Of a DNA stretch of 64,000 bases, positions 8,725-17,709 are shown piece after piece. The stretch spans positions 1,071,195 through 1,135,194 of the forward strand of contig NZ_RCNS01000001.1 of NCBI RefSeq assembly GCF_009725995.1, in the 5' to 3' direction. This DNA is from Zobellia laminariae. Its GTDB lineage: Bacteria > Bacteroidota > Bacteroidia > Flavobacteriales > Flavobacteriaceae. The first letter of the stretch is position 1, and the number at the start of each line of letters is the position of its first letter. The notes under the pieces were generated by a model. It searched no databases, had not been told where the DNA came from, and saw only the letters and a program-made list of their open reading frames with translations. The translations under genes were made by a program, and so were the position numbers.

Positions 8725-9840
8725 TTACAAAAGACTTTCATAAAGGTCCTTATACTCTAAGGCTATTCGATCCCATGTATATCTATTTGCAACTTTGATC
8801 TCTGCATGTTGCCCAAGTAATTGAAAATCTTTAGTGTTATTTTCTACCCACTGTATTTTTTCAGCAAGATCATCAACATTCTTATTTTCAAAAAAGAGTA
8901 CATCATCTTCATTAAAAACTTGGGTGTTTTCAGGAATATCACTTGCCAAAATAGGTTTACCAGTGCTTGCTACTTCTAATAACATTATAGACATGCCTTC
9001 TGTTTCCGATGGAAACACAAAGTATTCGCATGAATCTACCAAGGCCAATAACGCCGGTAGCGGATTAACGAAACCAAGAAAATGAACGTTAAGTCCCTTA
9101 CTCAATTCTTTAATTTCTTTAATATATGCAGGATAATTGTCCAACTCACCCGCAACAAAAATATGGCCTTTATAATCTATTTTTTTATAGGCTTTGAGCA
9201 TAGTATGCAAACCTTTAGTACCCATAATCCTCCGTGCCGCAAACAATACAAAAGGTGTGGATTTTGGCAGTTGAGCTGGCCAGAATTTTTCACCAAGAGC
9301 TACCGATCGGTTTTCGGAAAGATTAATTCCGTTAGGAACAAAAAGAACGTCTATGTTCTCCGTTTCTTTATAAAACTCACAAAGAGGCTTAGAAATAGCG
9401 GTTTTAGTTCCTTTGAAATTTAAAAAACGTCTTTCGCAAAGTTTAAAGAATTTCTTGGCCACACGACCCCACTTATCACGCTTATAAGGTGCCTCGTGAG
9501 CCGTGGCAATTACTTTGCACTTTTTTGAAAGACCATCAAGAAAAAAGAAACTATCTATTTTATGAGCATGTACTATGTCATATGTACCAAAAAGTCTGAT
9601 ATGTAAATAACAAAAACCGTAGTAAAGGAAGACACCTAGACTCCCAAATTTAATTTCAGGGAATTCTATAACTTTCACTCCTGGTATATGATTTTTAGCA
9701 TCTTTGTTTTTATAACAATAAACCGTAATCTCAAAATCGTTTGCCAAATTAATAATCAGGTTCTCGGCTACTCGACTTGTTCCACCCCGTGAAGGGAAAT
9801 ACTTGATACCAAAAAATGCAATTTTCGGTTTGTTTTTCAT
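8725..9840 (-). CDS. Glycosyltransferase family 4
   Basis: A 371-aa GT-B protein. The N-terminal domain opens with FFGIKYFPSRGGTSRVAENL, the GG loop typical of GT4 acceptor domains. The C-terminal donor domain has the E-x7-E motif (EGMSIMLLE) followed by STGKPILASDIPEN. A GT4 enzyme adds a sugar from a nucleotide donor to the growing lipid-linked repeat unit on the cytoplasmic face. It is the last of five glycosyltransferase genes before the lyases. Donor and linkage cannot be told from sequence. Confidence 0.9.
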   Translation of the reverse strand: MKNKPKIAFFGIKYFPSRGGTSRVAENLIINLANDFEITVYCYKNKDAKNHIPGVKVIEFPEIKFGSLGVFLYYGFCYLHIRLFGTYDIVHAHKIDSFFFLDGLSKKCKVIATAHEAPYKRDKWGRVAKKFFKLCERRFLNFKGTKTAISKPLCEFYKETENIDVLFVPNGINLSENRSVALGEKFWPAQLPKSTPFVLFAARRIMGTKGLHTMLKAYKKIDYKGHIFVAGELDNYPAYIKEIKELSKGLNVHFLGFVNPLPALLALVDSCEYFVFPSETEGMSIMLLEVASTGKPILASDIPENTQVFNEDDVLFFENKNVDDLAEKIQWVENNTKDFQLLGQHAEIKVANRYTWDRIALEYKDLYESLL

Positions 9841-9950
9841 TTCGCTTGTACTTTATATTTTATAATCTATAGAACTCACTTTATGACAAGTTCTATATTG
9901 ACATAACCTACCCATTTCTTTAGGTTTCACACTCTAAAAAACATGATTAC

Positions 9951-11048
9951 TTATACGTTTTCTTTATACAGTTGAATATAGGAACTGGTCATTTTCTTGA
10001 GTCCGAACATATTTTCCATTCTATTTCTTGCTGCGACCCCCATGTCTTGACATAACTGTTCATCACCTAGAATCTGTGAAATTTTATCAGCCATTGCTTC
10101 AGGCGATGCCGGAGCTACCAAAAACCCTGTTTTACCATCTTCAACAGCTTCATTGGTTCCTCCTCCTGTAGTGGCAACCGTAGCTTTTCCTAGTGCCATA
10201 TATTCTAATATAGCGTTGGATATACCCTCGCCATGAACTTGCATATTGGTAGATAAAACGCCAAGGGTAAACGTGGCAACAATAGATTCTACATCTGTCT
10301 GTAAACCTGTAAAAATAAACCTGCCCACATGCTTTTTCGGCACCATTTTCCTACACTCCTCTAAATCTGGACCTCCGCCAATAGCCAAAAAAGTAACATC
10401 CTCCCTTCGATTCAATACGATCATTGCAGCTTTAATGTAGGTCTTAAAATCCTTTCTTTCAGAAAAGTTACCGACCATACCTACTATTTTAGGAGTCATT
10501 ATATTAAATTCCTGCCGGATGTTAGCTTCACTATTTAATTTTGATATGCGGTTTAAATCAAAACCATTATAAATGCATAGGGCTTTTTTACTCGGAATAT
10601 TATAGGCTTTTAAACCGGCCAAAGAATTCCCCACAATAACTTTTGAAAAAGGCGAAGCCAACTTCGTTCTAAAATAATCCTTATTGAATAAATTAAGGTT
10701 CTCTGGTGCATCAACTATACTTCCATTAATAAGAGGTATACCCAGTAATTTTGAAGACGGTATCCCTAGAATGGTAGACATTGATCCCCAGCTATGAAGC
10801 AAATCTGGTTTCCAGCTTTTACAAAGTTTATAAAGCCTGTAGAAGACCATTGGGTTTTTCTTTGGTACTCTTTCTAATATAGTAATAGGCACACCTAAGT
10901 CATAAACTTCTTTATAGTGAATTCTATTGGAGAAAACCACCAAGCCTAGCTCTATATCTTTGTATTCTTTACTACCCTTCAACAGCTCAATCAATCTTCT
11001 TTCCCTTCCACCAGAAGTGAGGCTTTCAATAAGTATTAATATTTTCAT
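9951..11048 (-). CDS. Glycosyltransferase family 4
   Basis: A 365-aa GT-B enzyme starting MKILILIESLTSGGRERRL, with donor-domain elements NFSERKDFKTYI, E-x7-E (EGISNAILE) and TTGGGTNEAVEDGKTGFLV. No signal peptide or membrane segment, so cytoplasmic. About 90-110 bp separate it from its glycosyltransferase neighbours on the same strand. It is expected to add one residue of the exopolysaccharide repeat; specificity unknown. Confidence 0.9.
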   Translation of the reverse strand: MKILILIESLTSGGRERRLIELLKGSKEYKDIELGLVVFSNRIHYKEVYDLGVPITILERVPKKNPMVFYRLYKLCKSWKPDLLHSWGSMSTILGIPSSKLLGIPLINGSIVDAPENLNLFNKDYFRTKLASPFSKVIVGNSLAGLKAYNIPSKKALCIYNGFDLNRISKLNSEANIRQEFNIMTPKIVGMVGNFSERKDFKTYIKAAMIVLNRREDVTFLAIGGGPDLEECRKMVPKKHVGRFIFTGLQTDVESIVATFTLGVLSTNMQVHGEGISNAILEYMALGKATVATTGGGTNEAVEDGKTGFLVAPASPEAMADKISQILGDEQLCQDMGVAARNRMENMFGLKKMTSSYIQLYKENV

Positions 11049-11135
11049 ATTTAAAATGGCTGGTTGAAACTGGTTATTTAGAATTTTATGCTTTATAGCT
11101 AACTAAGAGCTTGAAAAAATGAGAGAAATGTTTTA

Positions 11136-12263
11136 TTACTTTAACAAAATACGTTCGTAAAAATTAATGGTTCTTTCAATAACAGTCTTTGGCTGAAACC
11201 TTTTACTAGCTAGCTTAGCATTATCTGACACAACTTTTTGTTTGTCTGGATTTTGAAAAATATGAGCTAGAACCTCTGCCAGTTTTTCAGAATCTCCTTT
11301 TGGAAAAAGATACCCGGATTCATTATTTTTTATCATTTCAGGAATACCACAAATATCTGTTGCAACAACAATTTTTCCTTGACTCATTGCTTCAGCTATA
11401 CTCAAAGGCAATGTTTCCTGAAAAGATGGCAACACAAAAACTGGAATATTTTGAGCATAAGACAAAACTTCAGATTGATTTTTCCAGCCACCGAATATCA
11501 CTTTTTCTGAAATATTTAGTGAACTTATTAAATCATCAATCTCTTTTTTATATTCCATTTCTTTGTAACCACCAACCACATAAAGTTTGCTGTCTATTCC
11601 TTTTTTATCCAAAAAGTGCAGTGCTTGTATTAGAATATGAAGGCCTTTACGTTTCTTTATCTCTCCAACAAAATACATTTCATTTGCAATCTGGCTCTCT
11701 ATAACTGGGGTATTTTGAAAAAAGATTTCATTTACCGGGTTAACAATAAGTTCTGAATTAACTTCACCATTATCACCGTTCTTTTCAAAATATATACCCT
11801 TGTTGTATTCCGATATAAAAATGATGTTTTTAATCTTATTTAGATAGTAGTTCTCTACCACCTCTTTTATCTTAAATAAGATTTTTCTTTTATTAGTTAC
11901 CTGTAATAGGCGCTCTTCACTAAGAATGGCATGTTGAGTAACCACAAAAAAGTCTCTATAACTAGATTTATACAAAAGTACACCAGGCACTACTCCCTGA
12001 AGATGTATAATATCGGGTTTTTCTTTTGCGACTATATCGTTGAATTCTTTTCTAGCTTTCAAAAAAGACGACCTAAAACTCAATCTGTAGACGGAACACG
12101 TGTTTTCAAATTTTGAGAACCCACTATCAGAAGATGTAGATACTAAGACAAGCTCTATATCCGAACGTTTTACTAGTTCATTGGCCATATTCACCAAAAC
12201 ACCCTGAACGCCTCCATATGCCTTATTATCTTCAGGAAAATCACCAACTAAGAACAACTTCAT
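11136..12263 (-). CDS. Glycosyltransferase family 4
   Basis: A 375-aa GT-B protein: N-terminal LVGDFPEDNKAYGGVQGVL, middle FVGEIKKRKGLHILIQAL, and donor-site E-x7-E (ETLPLSIAE) with VVATDICGIPEMI. This matches GT4 enzymes of the RfaB/WcaL type. It lies in the same-direction run of glycosyltransferases of the Wzx/Wzy locus. Sugar donor not predictable from the motifs. Confidence 0.9.
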   Translation of the reverse strand: MKLFLVGDFPEDNKAYGGVQGVLVNMANELVKRSDIELVLVSTSSDSGFSKFENTCSVYRLSFRSSFLKARKEFNDIVAKEKPDIIHLQGVVPGVLLYKSSYRDFFVVTQHAILSEERLLQVTNKRKILFKIKEVVENYYLNKIKNIIFISEYNKGIYFEKNGDNGEVNSELIVNPVNEIFFQNTPVIESQIANEMYFVGEIKKRKGLHILIQALHFLDKKGIDSKLYVVGGYKEMEYKKEIDDLISSLNISEKVIFGGWKNQSEVLSYAQNIPVFVLPSFQETLPLSIAEAMSQGKIVVATDICGIPEMIKNNESGYLFPKGDSEKLAEVLAHIFQNPDKQKVVSDNAKLASKRFQPKTVIERTINFYERILLK

Positions 12264-12353
12264 AGGTTTACTTTTAAGCTTTTTCAGTATTAAGAACAGT
12301 TATTTCAGTCTTCTTCATATACGCATTAGATGCTTTAAAAGACTATATAAAGA

Positions 12354-13565
12354 CTATAGTGTTTTTAGAAAATCCAGCATTTTTTTGCCGTGTGCTCTAT
12401 AGTCAAATTCTCTTAACCCAAGCTCTTTTCCGTTTAATCCTATTTCTACAGACTTTTCTGGGTTATCTATAACATACCTCATTTTTTGAGCAAAAGAGGT
12501 AACATCATACTTATTAGCCACCAAGGCAGTCTTACCATCCTCAAAATAATTCATTATCTCACCAACTGCTGTTGTTACCACAGGATTTCCTGAAGCCAGA
12601 TATTCCCCTATTTTATGAGGAAATCTAGACGTATCCTGAATTGTAGGTCTTAATGGGATAAGAAGAGCTATTGCATTCGTATACAAATACACAAGCTTTT
12701 CATACGGGATATTGGTATATAATTTTATTGGCTGAGTAGTAAACGAACTGTTTATCTCATCCTCTAGTTGTGCAGTTTCTTTTTTACTACCTCCACTTAC
12801 AATCATGTATAACTTAGTATGCTCATCTACATTCAAACTTTTATAAGCCTCTATTACAAAATTGAACACTTCTTTATAACGAATACTACCACAGTAAAGA
12901 AAATATGGTTCTTCTTGATTACCTCTAGGTATGTTGAATTTTTCAAAATCACATAAAATAGGTAATTTCAAAGCAGGTTTCGATGGTGACTTTTGATTAT
13001 AGTGATTCATTAATCGATCACTTATAGGTAAAGCTCCATTATATTTTTTTAGCACCCAACTATCAATTAAGCGATCATTAATACGCTGTAAAAACCCCGT
13101 TCTATGCTCCATTGAAGAAGCCATTTCTACAAAATTAGTAGCGGTAGGTATTTTATAGAAGTATGAAAATAAAAGGTAACGAAGAGCGTGTTTTACTTCT
13201 CTATTAGGAACTATAGCCAAATCTATCCTATCATGTTTCTTAAGTTCTCGTAAATACCTAAGCTCACCAATAATACCTTTTATTTTTTGAACATTACGAC
13301 CAAAAAAACTTTTTGGTCTATGAACATCTTTTGAAGTATAGATATAATCAATACCTTCAAAATTGCCTTTATATTCAAAATCTTTATGCTCGTCTTGGTT
13401 CCAAGATCCTTTTCTACAAATAACCGTCACCCTACAACCTTCATGTATAAAGGCTTTTGCCATTAAGGTAAGTCGCTGTACGGCTGCCAATCCATAAGGA
13501 AATCTAATTTCCCCCATGAATACAATATGTGGCTTGGTATTTTGTGTTTGTTTTTCCAATTTCAA
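12354..13565 (-). CDS. Glycosyltransferase family 4, divergent
   Basis: A 403-aa GT-B protein. The N-terminal motif FMGEIRFPYGLAAVQRL is a GT4 acceptor-domain opening, and the C-terminal half has YCGSIRYKEVFNFVIEAY and ASGNPVVTTAVGEIMNYF. The usual E-x7-E is not clean: a Phe-Pro-His-Lys-Ile-Gly-Glu stretch keeps only the second Glu. It probably adds a sugar to the repeat unit, but the altered motif makes this the least certain of the five. Confidence 0.82.
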   Translation of the reverse strand: MKLEKQTQNTKPHIVFMGEIRFPYGLAAVQRLTLMAKAFIHEGCRVTVICRKGSWNQDEHKDFEYKGNFEGIDYIYTSKDVHRPKSFFGRNVQKIKGIIGELRYLRELKKHDRIDLAIVPNREVKHALRYLLFSYFYKIPTATNFVEMASSMEHRTGFLQRINDRLIDSWVLKKYNGALPISDRLMNHYNQKSPSKPALKLPILCDFEKFNIPRGNQEEPYFLYCGSIRYKEVFNFVIEAYKSLNVDEHTKLYMIVSGGSKKETAQLEDEINSSFTTQPIKLYTNIPYEKLVYLYTNAIALLIPLRPTIQDTSRFPHKIGEYLASGNPVVTTAVGEIMNYFEDGKTALVANKYDVTSFAQKMRYVIDNPEKSVEIGLNGKELGLREFDYRAHGKKMLDFLKTL

Positions 13566-13631
13566 CTTTTTTTCAAGACAATTCTTGATGTAATTTTCAG
13601 AGAATTTTTATATAAAACTAATAGCAACGAT

Positions 13632-14894
13632 CTATTTCTTTGTTTGAGTTAATTCATCGAATATTTTCAGTAAATCATCACATATTTTCTTGCTACTGTT
13701 TCTAACCAGACCTAATTTTCTAGCATTTTCACCCATAAGTTTTGCTTTATCTGGAGATTCAGAAAACTCTAAAATAGCACCAGCCATTGCATAAGGATCT
13801 TTATTTTGTATTAGAAGTCCTTCCTTTCCATCAACCAACATACTTGGCGTTCCGCCAACATTAGTTGCAATTACAGGCATGCCCAGCAACATAGCTTCTT
13901 GGACACCATTTGGACTATTTTCTATATGGGATGGATGAACGTATATATCTGAATTTAATAGTTCCTCTATCATTTCAGGCCCTGTCTTGTTTCCTAATAA
14001 TTTCACTTCTGGACGAGATGATGGAAAATTAGCTTCCTTTCGTGCAGCTTTTGTATATACAGTACCTTCTGCTATTCCAATTATCCGCCATTCTAAACGT
14101 TTTCCTATTTTATCACTTAGAATTTCACTTGTTCTAAAAACAGTTTCTAAGCCTTTATAGAGATTTCCACGTATTGTTGTAGTAATCACAAATTTATCTC
14201 TATCGTTCCATTGTTTCCATTGGTTGGTCAAAAAAGGTGGACGCATAGCTTCATCACAATGAAAATATCTAGCCTGTGGCGCCATTGTTTTAACCAGTCT
14301 ACTATCCCAAGTGGTTCGTCCTATAAAGTTTTCAGCAAAAGAAAAAATACGTTTTTCTCTTGCCACAAGATGTTTGAACTTTAAAAAATTGTGATACATA
14401 GTATCACCGGACAACATATGCTTTAAAGACTCTAGAGCTAAGGTCTTTTTCACTTTAAGTCCATTCTCATACATCATTTCATACACCGTAAGATTACCTT
14501 GAAACCAAATAATAGAAGGAACTTTCAACTCAGGAATTATTAAAGGAAAATCCGACTCTGTTCCAAAAAAAAGAATAACATCTGGTTTAAAATCATTAAC
14601 GACCTTCAAATAATGTTTTAATGAATTCTCTGAAGGGGGGGTAGCAAAAAAACGACTATACCAACGATCAAACTTACCAAACGGATATCTTGGCACCATG
14701 AAATACTTGGTACGTGAAGTCTCTGATTTAATTTCCTTAGCTTCTTTTTCAAGCTCGCTAAAAACTATACCCAACTCAATATCTGAGTTATCCATTATTT
14801 CTTGCTCCAATGACTCAATCCAACTACCTCCAACTCTATTTTTAGAGTTAGATGCTCCTAAAGGAGGTCTATTTGAAAACCAGAGTACGCGCAT
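13632..14894 (-). CDS. Glycosyltransferase family 4
   Basis: A 420-aa GT-B protein with N-terminal SNRPPLGASNSKNRVGGSW and donor-domain TTIRGNLYKGLETVFRT, DIYVHPSHIENSPNGVQEAM (E-x7-E) and VIATNVGGTPSMLVDGKEG. It is the glycosyltransferase gene closest to the flippase (42-bp gap), so it may act early in repeat-unit assembly, though gene order is weak evidence. No membrane segments. Confidence 0.9.
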   Translation of the reverse strand: MRVLWFSNRPPLGASNSKNRVGGSWIESLEQEIMDNSDIELGIVFSELEKEAKEIKSETSRTKYFMVPRYPFGKFDRWYSRFFATPPSENSLKHYLKVVNDFKPDVILFFGTESDFPLIIPELKVPSIIWFQGNLTVYEMMYENGLKVKKTLALESLKHMLSGDTMYHNFLKFKHLVAREKRIFSFAENFIGRTTWDSRLVKTMAPQARYFHCDEAMRPPFLTNQWKQWNDRDKFVITTTIRGNLYKGLETVFRTSEILSDKIGKRLEWRIIGIAEGTVYTKAARKEANFPSSRPEVKLLGNKTGPEMIEELLNSDIYVHPSHIENSPNGVQEAMLLGMPVIATNVGGTPSMLVDGKEGLLIQNKDPYAMAGAILEFSESPDKAKLMGENARKLGLVRNSSKKICDDLLKIFDELTQTKK

Positions 14895-14936
14895 AATTCA
14901 ATTATTTTGTAAGCTTTTTATTTATGATTTAATCCA

Positions 14937-16313
14937 CTACTTATTCCATATGCCAGTAGCTGTACCATTCAAGATTTTCTTAAACTGTATTGGTGCCAAA
15001 ATAGGCCCATAAGCTACTGAAATAATACTTGCTAAAATAACGCCAGCCGAGTCCAAACCTAAAGTTTTCGCAAAGAAATAGGACAAAGGAACATTAACTA
15101 ACATACTAATAATACCGACAACTAACTGCAACTTAATTTTACCTACCCCATTAATAAATACCACGAATATATTACCCCAAGCGAGAACGTTTACATAGAC
15201 GCACATTATTACCGAAAGTAAAAACGGAACTTCAATTCCAGGCACCCAAAAATGGTAAAAATAGGTAGACCCCAATAACATAACTATACTAAAGGCGAAT
15301 AATGCCATCCAAACTTTAATAAGTTTTTTATTCGTAGCCAAAATCCATTGAATATCTTTTTTTGCATATGCCTCTGTGTATGCGGACCAAAAAGGAGATG
15401 ATACTATAGCGAATACTGCCGTAATCAATCCAAAATACTTATATGCTATGGCATATGCAGGCACTTCGGACGGACCTAACAGCTGAGTGATTATCACATT
15501 ATCAGTAGAAAAAATTATGATAGATGATACTTGTACTATAAAGAACTTTCCCCCTATACCCCATAGCTCACCAAATTGCTCTCTCCTTACATAACTAAAG
15601 GACGGAGCTATAGACCTATAACCACCATAGAACATATAAACGCTGACTAATAATAAAATTACCATAGGTGAAACCCCTAGAGCCAACGATAGATAATAAA
15701 GAGAACCCTCTGTAGTCTTGGTTAATGTAAACACAATTATTAAAGCGAGTATATTGCTTAACAAGTTGTACAGACCTTGATATGCGGGTCGCTGATATGC
15801 TAAAAAAATAGAGTAAATTAATTTTAATATAAAATTGATACAGAAAAAAGAGAAAGTAGCAATTGCCACAAGACGTAATTCGGGCCCGCTAACCTCTGTA
15901 GTATTTAAAATGGATTGCCAATCTAAATAAGGCTGAATCACAAAGAAAAGCACCAGGATAGCAGAAATTATCATTCCTAAAATCGCATAGGTAGAGCTAA
16001 CGTAGGATTTAGCCTTCTCCATCTCATCATTAGCCAAGGCGAGAGCCAATTTGTTTCTAAGGCCACTACCTAAACCAATATCAAAAAAACTGAACCAACC
16101 TACTACAGATGATAACGTAAGCCATACCCCGTATTGTTCTTTATCAACATATCCTATGGTCAAAGGAACCATATAAAAACCAATCAAAATACTTGTACCC
16201 TTAATTAAAAAGGACGCCAATATATTCTTTTTAGCTTTTACTGATCTTTTTTGACCTTTATTCAGACGTTGTCCTATTTTATCTAGGAGGTTCTTTACTG
16301 TTTTATACATCAA
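14937..16313 (-). CDS. Wzx-like polysaccharide flippase (MOP superfamily)
   Basis: A 458-aa membrane protein with about 12-14 hydrophobic segments. The N-terminus resembles oligosaccharide flippases (FLIKGTSILIGFYMVPLTIG, then YGVWLTLSSVVGWFSFFDIG and GLGSGLRNKLALALA). Such proteins move the undecaprenyl-linked repeat unit to the periplasmic face. It is flanked by the Wzy-like polymerase (21-bp gap) and the first glycosyltransferase (42-bp gap), the standard context of a Wzx/Wzy-dependent pathway. Confidence 0.92.
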   Translation of the reverse strand: MMYKTVKNLLDKIGQRLNKGQKRSVKAKKNILASFLIKGTSILIGFYMVPLTIGYVDKEQYGVWLTLSSVVGWFSFFDIGLGSGLRNKLALALANDEMEKAKSYVSSTYAILGMIISAILVLFFVIQPYLDWQSILNTTEVSGPELRLVAIATFSFFCINFILKLIYSIFLAYQRPAYQGLYNLLSNILALIIVFTLTKTTEGSLYYLSLALGVSPMVILLLVSVYMFYGGYRSIAPSFSYVRREQFGELWGIGGKFFIVQVSSIIIFSTDNVIITQLLGPSEVPAYAIAYKYFGLITAVFAIVSSPFWSAYTEAYAKKDIQWILATNKKLIKVWMALFAFSIVMLLGSTYFYHFWVPGIEVPFLLSVIMCVYVNVLAWGNIFVVFINGVGKIKLQLVVGIISMLVNVPLSYFFAKTLGLDSAGVILASIISVAYGPILAPIQFKKILNGTATGIWNK

Positions 16314-16334
16314 TATGTTGTCTGGACGAAAATT

Positions 16335-17657
16335 CTATTCATAATTTATTTTTGAACCTGCTAAATTACTTTCCGTAGAAAAAGAAAGTGCTTGGTCTTT
16401 ATGAGTACTATAATAATTTGTAAAAATAATAGCGAACATCAACCCGTAATGAAACAAATCAAATATTACTAAGGTAAGATTGGCTACAGCAAAAGCGAAA
16501 AAAGCGAAAAAACCACCCCAATAACCTGATTTCAATCCTATTCTACGCATACGTTTTAAAAGCAGGCCTAGAAAAGTTAAATAAATGAGCCCTCCCACTA
16601 AACCATAGTAATAGAACAATTTTAAATATCCCACATGAATCTGAGAACTACGTCCTCCTAATAATCTAGTAACCTCCTCCGTATCTACACCCATCGTACC
16701 TAAAATAGGATTATGAGGGAAAACTTTAAAAAATACCTCAAAGGCTAACAAACGGGTGCCGGCACTATCTGATAAAAGTCTTTCTTCAACAAATTTCTCT
16801 AAATTAATACCCGAAAAACTTAGGGCAACTACTATTAGAGTAAGAAGAACAATCCCGTACAATCCATATTGAAGGGCTTTTATCAATTTATTTTTACCTA
16901 CCCATACTTTCTGACTGGAAACCACAAAGAAATTTAACATTATCCAGCGTGCACTAGACAAAAACCCTACCGTTGCCGCCGAAACGAAAATCAACCCTGT
17001 TTTTATCCATTTTTTTGAATTAATAGCTATTAATATGCTAAATATGGCCATAGTATCAACTCCAACAGACACCTTGTTAATATAAGAGAAAATAGAATGC
17101 CGATACCCATCAATAAATCTATCTACATCTCCAGTGACTTCTTGCGGATTGTTTATATAATATTCTTGCATTCTTGCATAGGACAACCCCTGAATTAGGC
17201 CATCAGTCTTTAGCAAAAAGAAAGGTTTGAAAGTTTGAACAACCGAAACTATTGCTGCTAAAACAAGTGTAAGGCCCAGAACTTTCAAAGCCCATTGCAT
17301 CCACTTAGAAGGGAAAGAAATATTTTCGACTACCAAAAAAGCAATAAAGGTCTGAATAAGAGGGTCTGAATAGAGATATTTTATAATACCGTCTTCTTTG
17401 AGTTCATCGGAAACGAACATGTTACAAAGCAAGGCATAAAGTGTAAAGACTCCGAAAAAAACTACATAATTAGGAATTTTCAAGGCTTGATTAGTCACAT
17501 ATAAAGTATACAAGACATAAGCCAAATAGACAAGAAATATCATCCCTAATACATAATTAGGTTCCATTTTCGTTACCTTATAAACCATATAACTAAAAAA
17601 TGGATATAGGAGTAGAATTAAAAAAAATAAAAACTTCGGCAAGTTTTTCATAATCAA
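16335..17657 (-). CDS. O-antigen polymerase/ligase-like membrane protein (Wzy-like)
   Basis: A 440-aa protein with about ten hydrophobic segments and little sequence conservation, as usual for Wzy/WaaL proteins. The RLLAFEVFFKVFPHNPILGT segment resembles the Wzy_C region (R-x-x-x-W/F followed by P-x-x-G), and an H-V-G-Y-L-K-L-F-Y-Y-Y-G-L stretch follows as in polymerases. Placed between the Wzc-like and Wzx-like genes, it most likely polymerises repeat units in the periplasm. A ligase role cannot be excluded from sequence alone. Confidence 0.85.
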   Translation of the reverse strand: MIMKNLPKFLFFLILLLYPFFSYMVYKVTKMEPNYVLGMIFLVYLAYVLYTLYVTNQALKIPNYVVFFGVFTLYALLCNMFVSDELKEDGIIKYLYSDPLIQTFIAFLVVENISFPSKWMQWALKVLGLTLVLAAIVSVVQTFKPFFLLKTDGLIQGLSYARMQEYYINNPQEVTGDVDRFIDGYRHSIFSYINKVSVGVDTMAIFSILIAINSKKWIKTGLIFVSAATVGFLSSARWIMLNFFVVSSQKVWVGKNKLIKALQYGLYGIVLLTLIVVALSFSGINLEKFVEERLLSDSAGTRLLAFEVFFKVFPHNPILGTMGVDTEEVTRLLGGRSSQIHVGYLKLFYYYGLVGGLIYLTFLGLLLKRMRRIGLKSGYWGGFFAFFAFAVANLTLVIFDLFHYGLMFAIIFTNYYSTHKDQALSFSTESNLAGSKINYE

Positions 17658-17709
17658 TTAAACCTTAATACCTATCACACATTTTTTTTAGAAAAACAAT
17701 ACAACTCAA

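Noticed and set aside
8834..9423. Plus-strand open frames opposite a glycosyltransferase
   Set aside because: The minus-strand GT4 gene explains the region; the opposite frames have biased low-quality composition.
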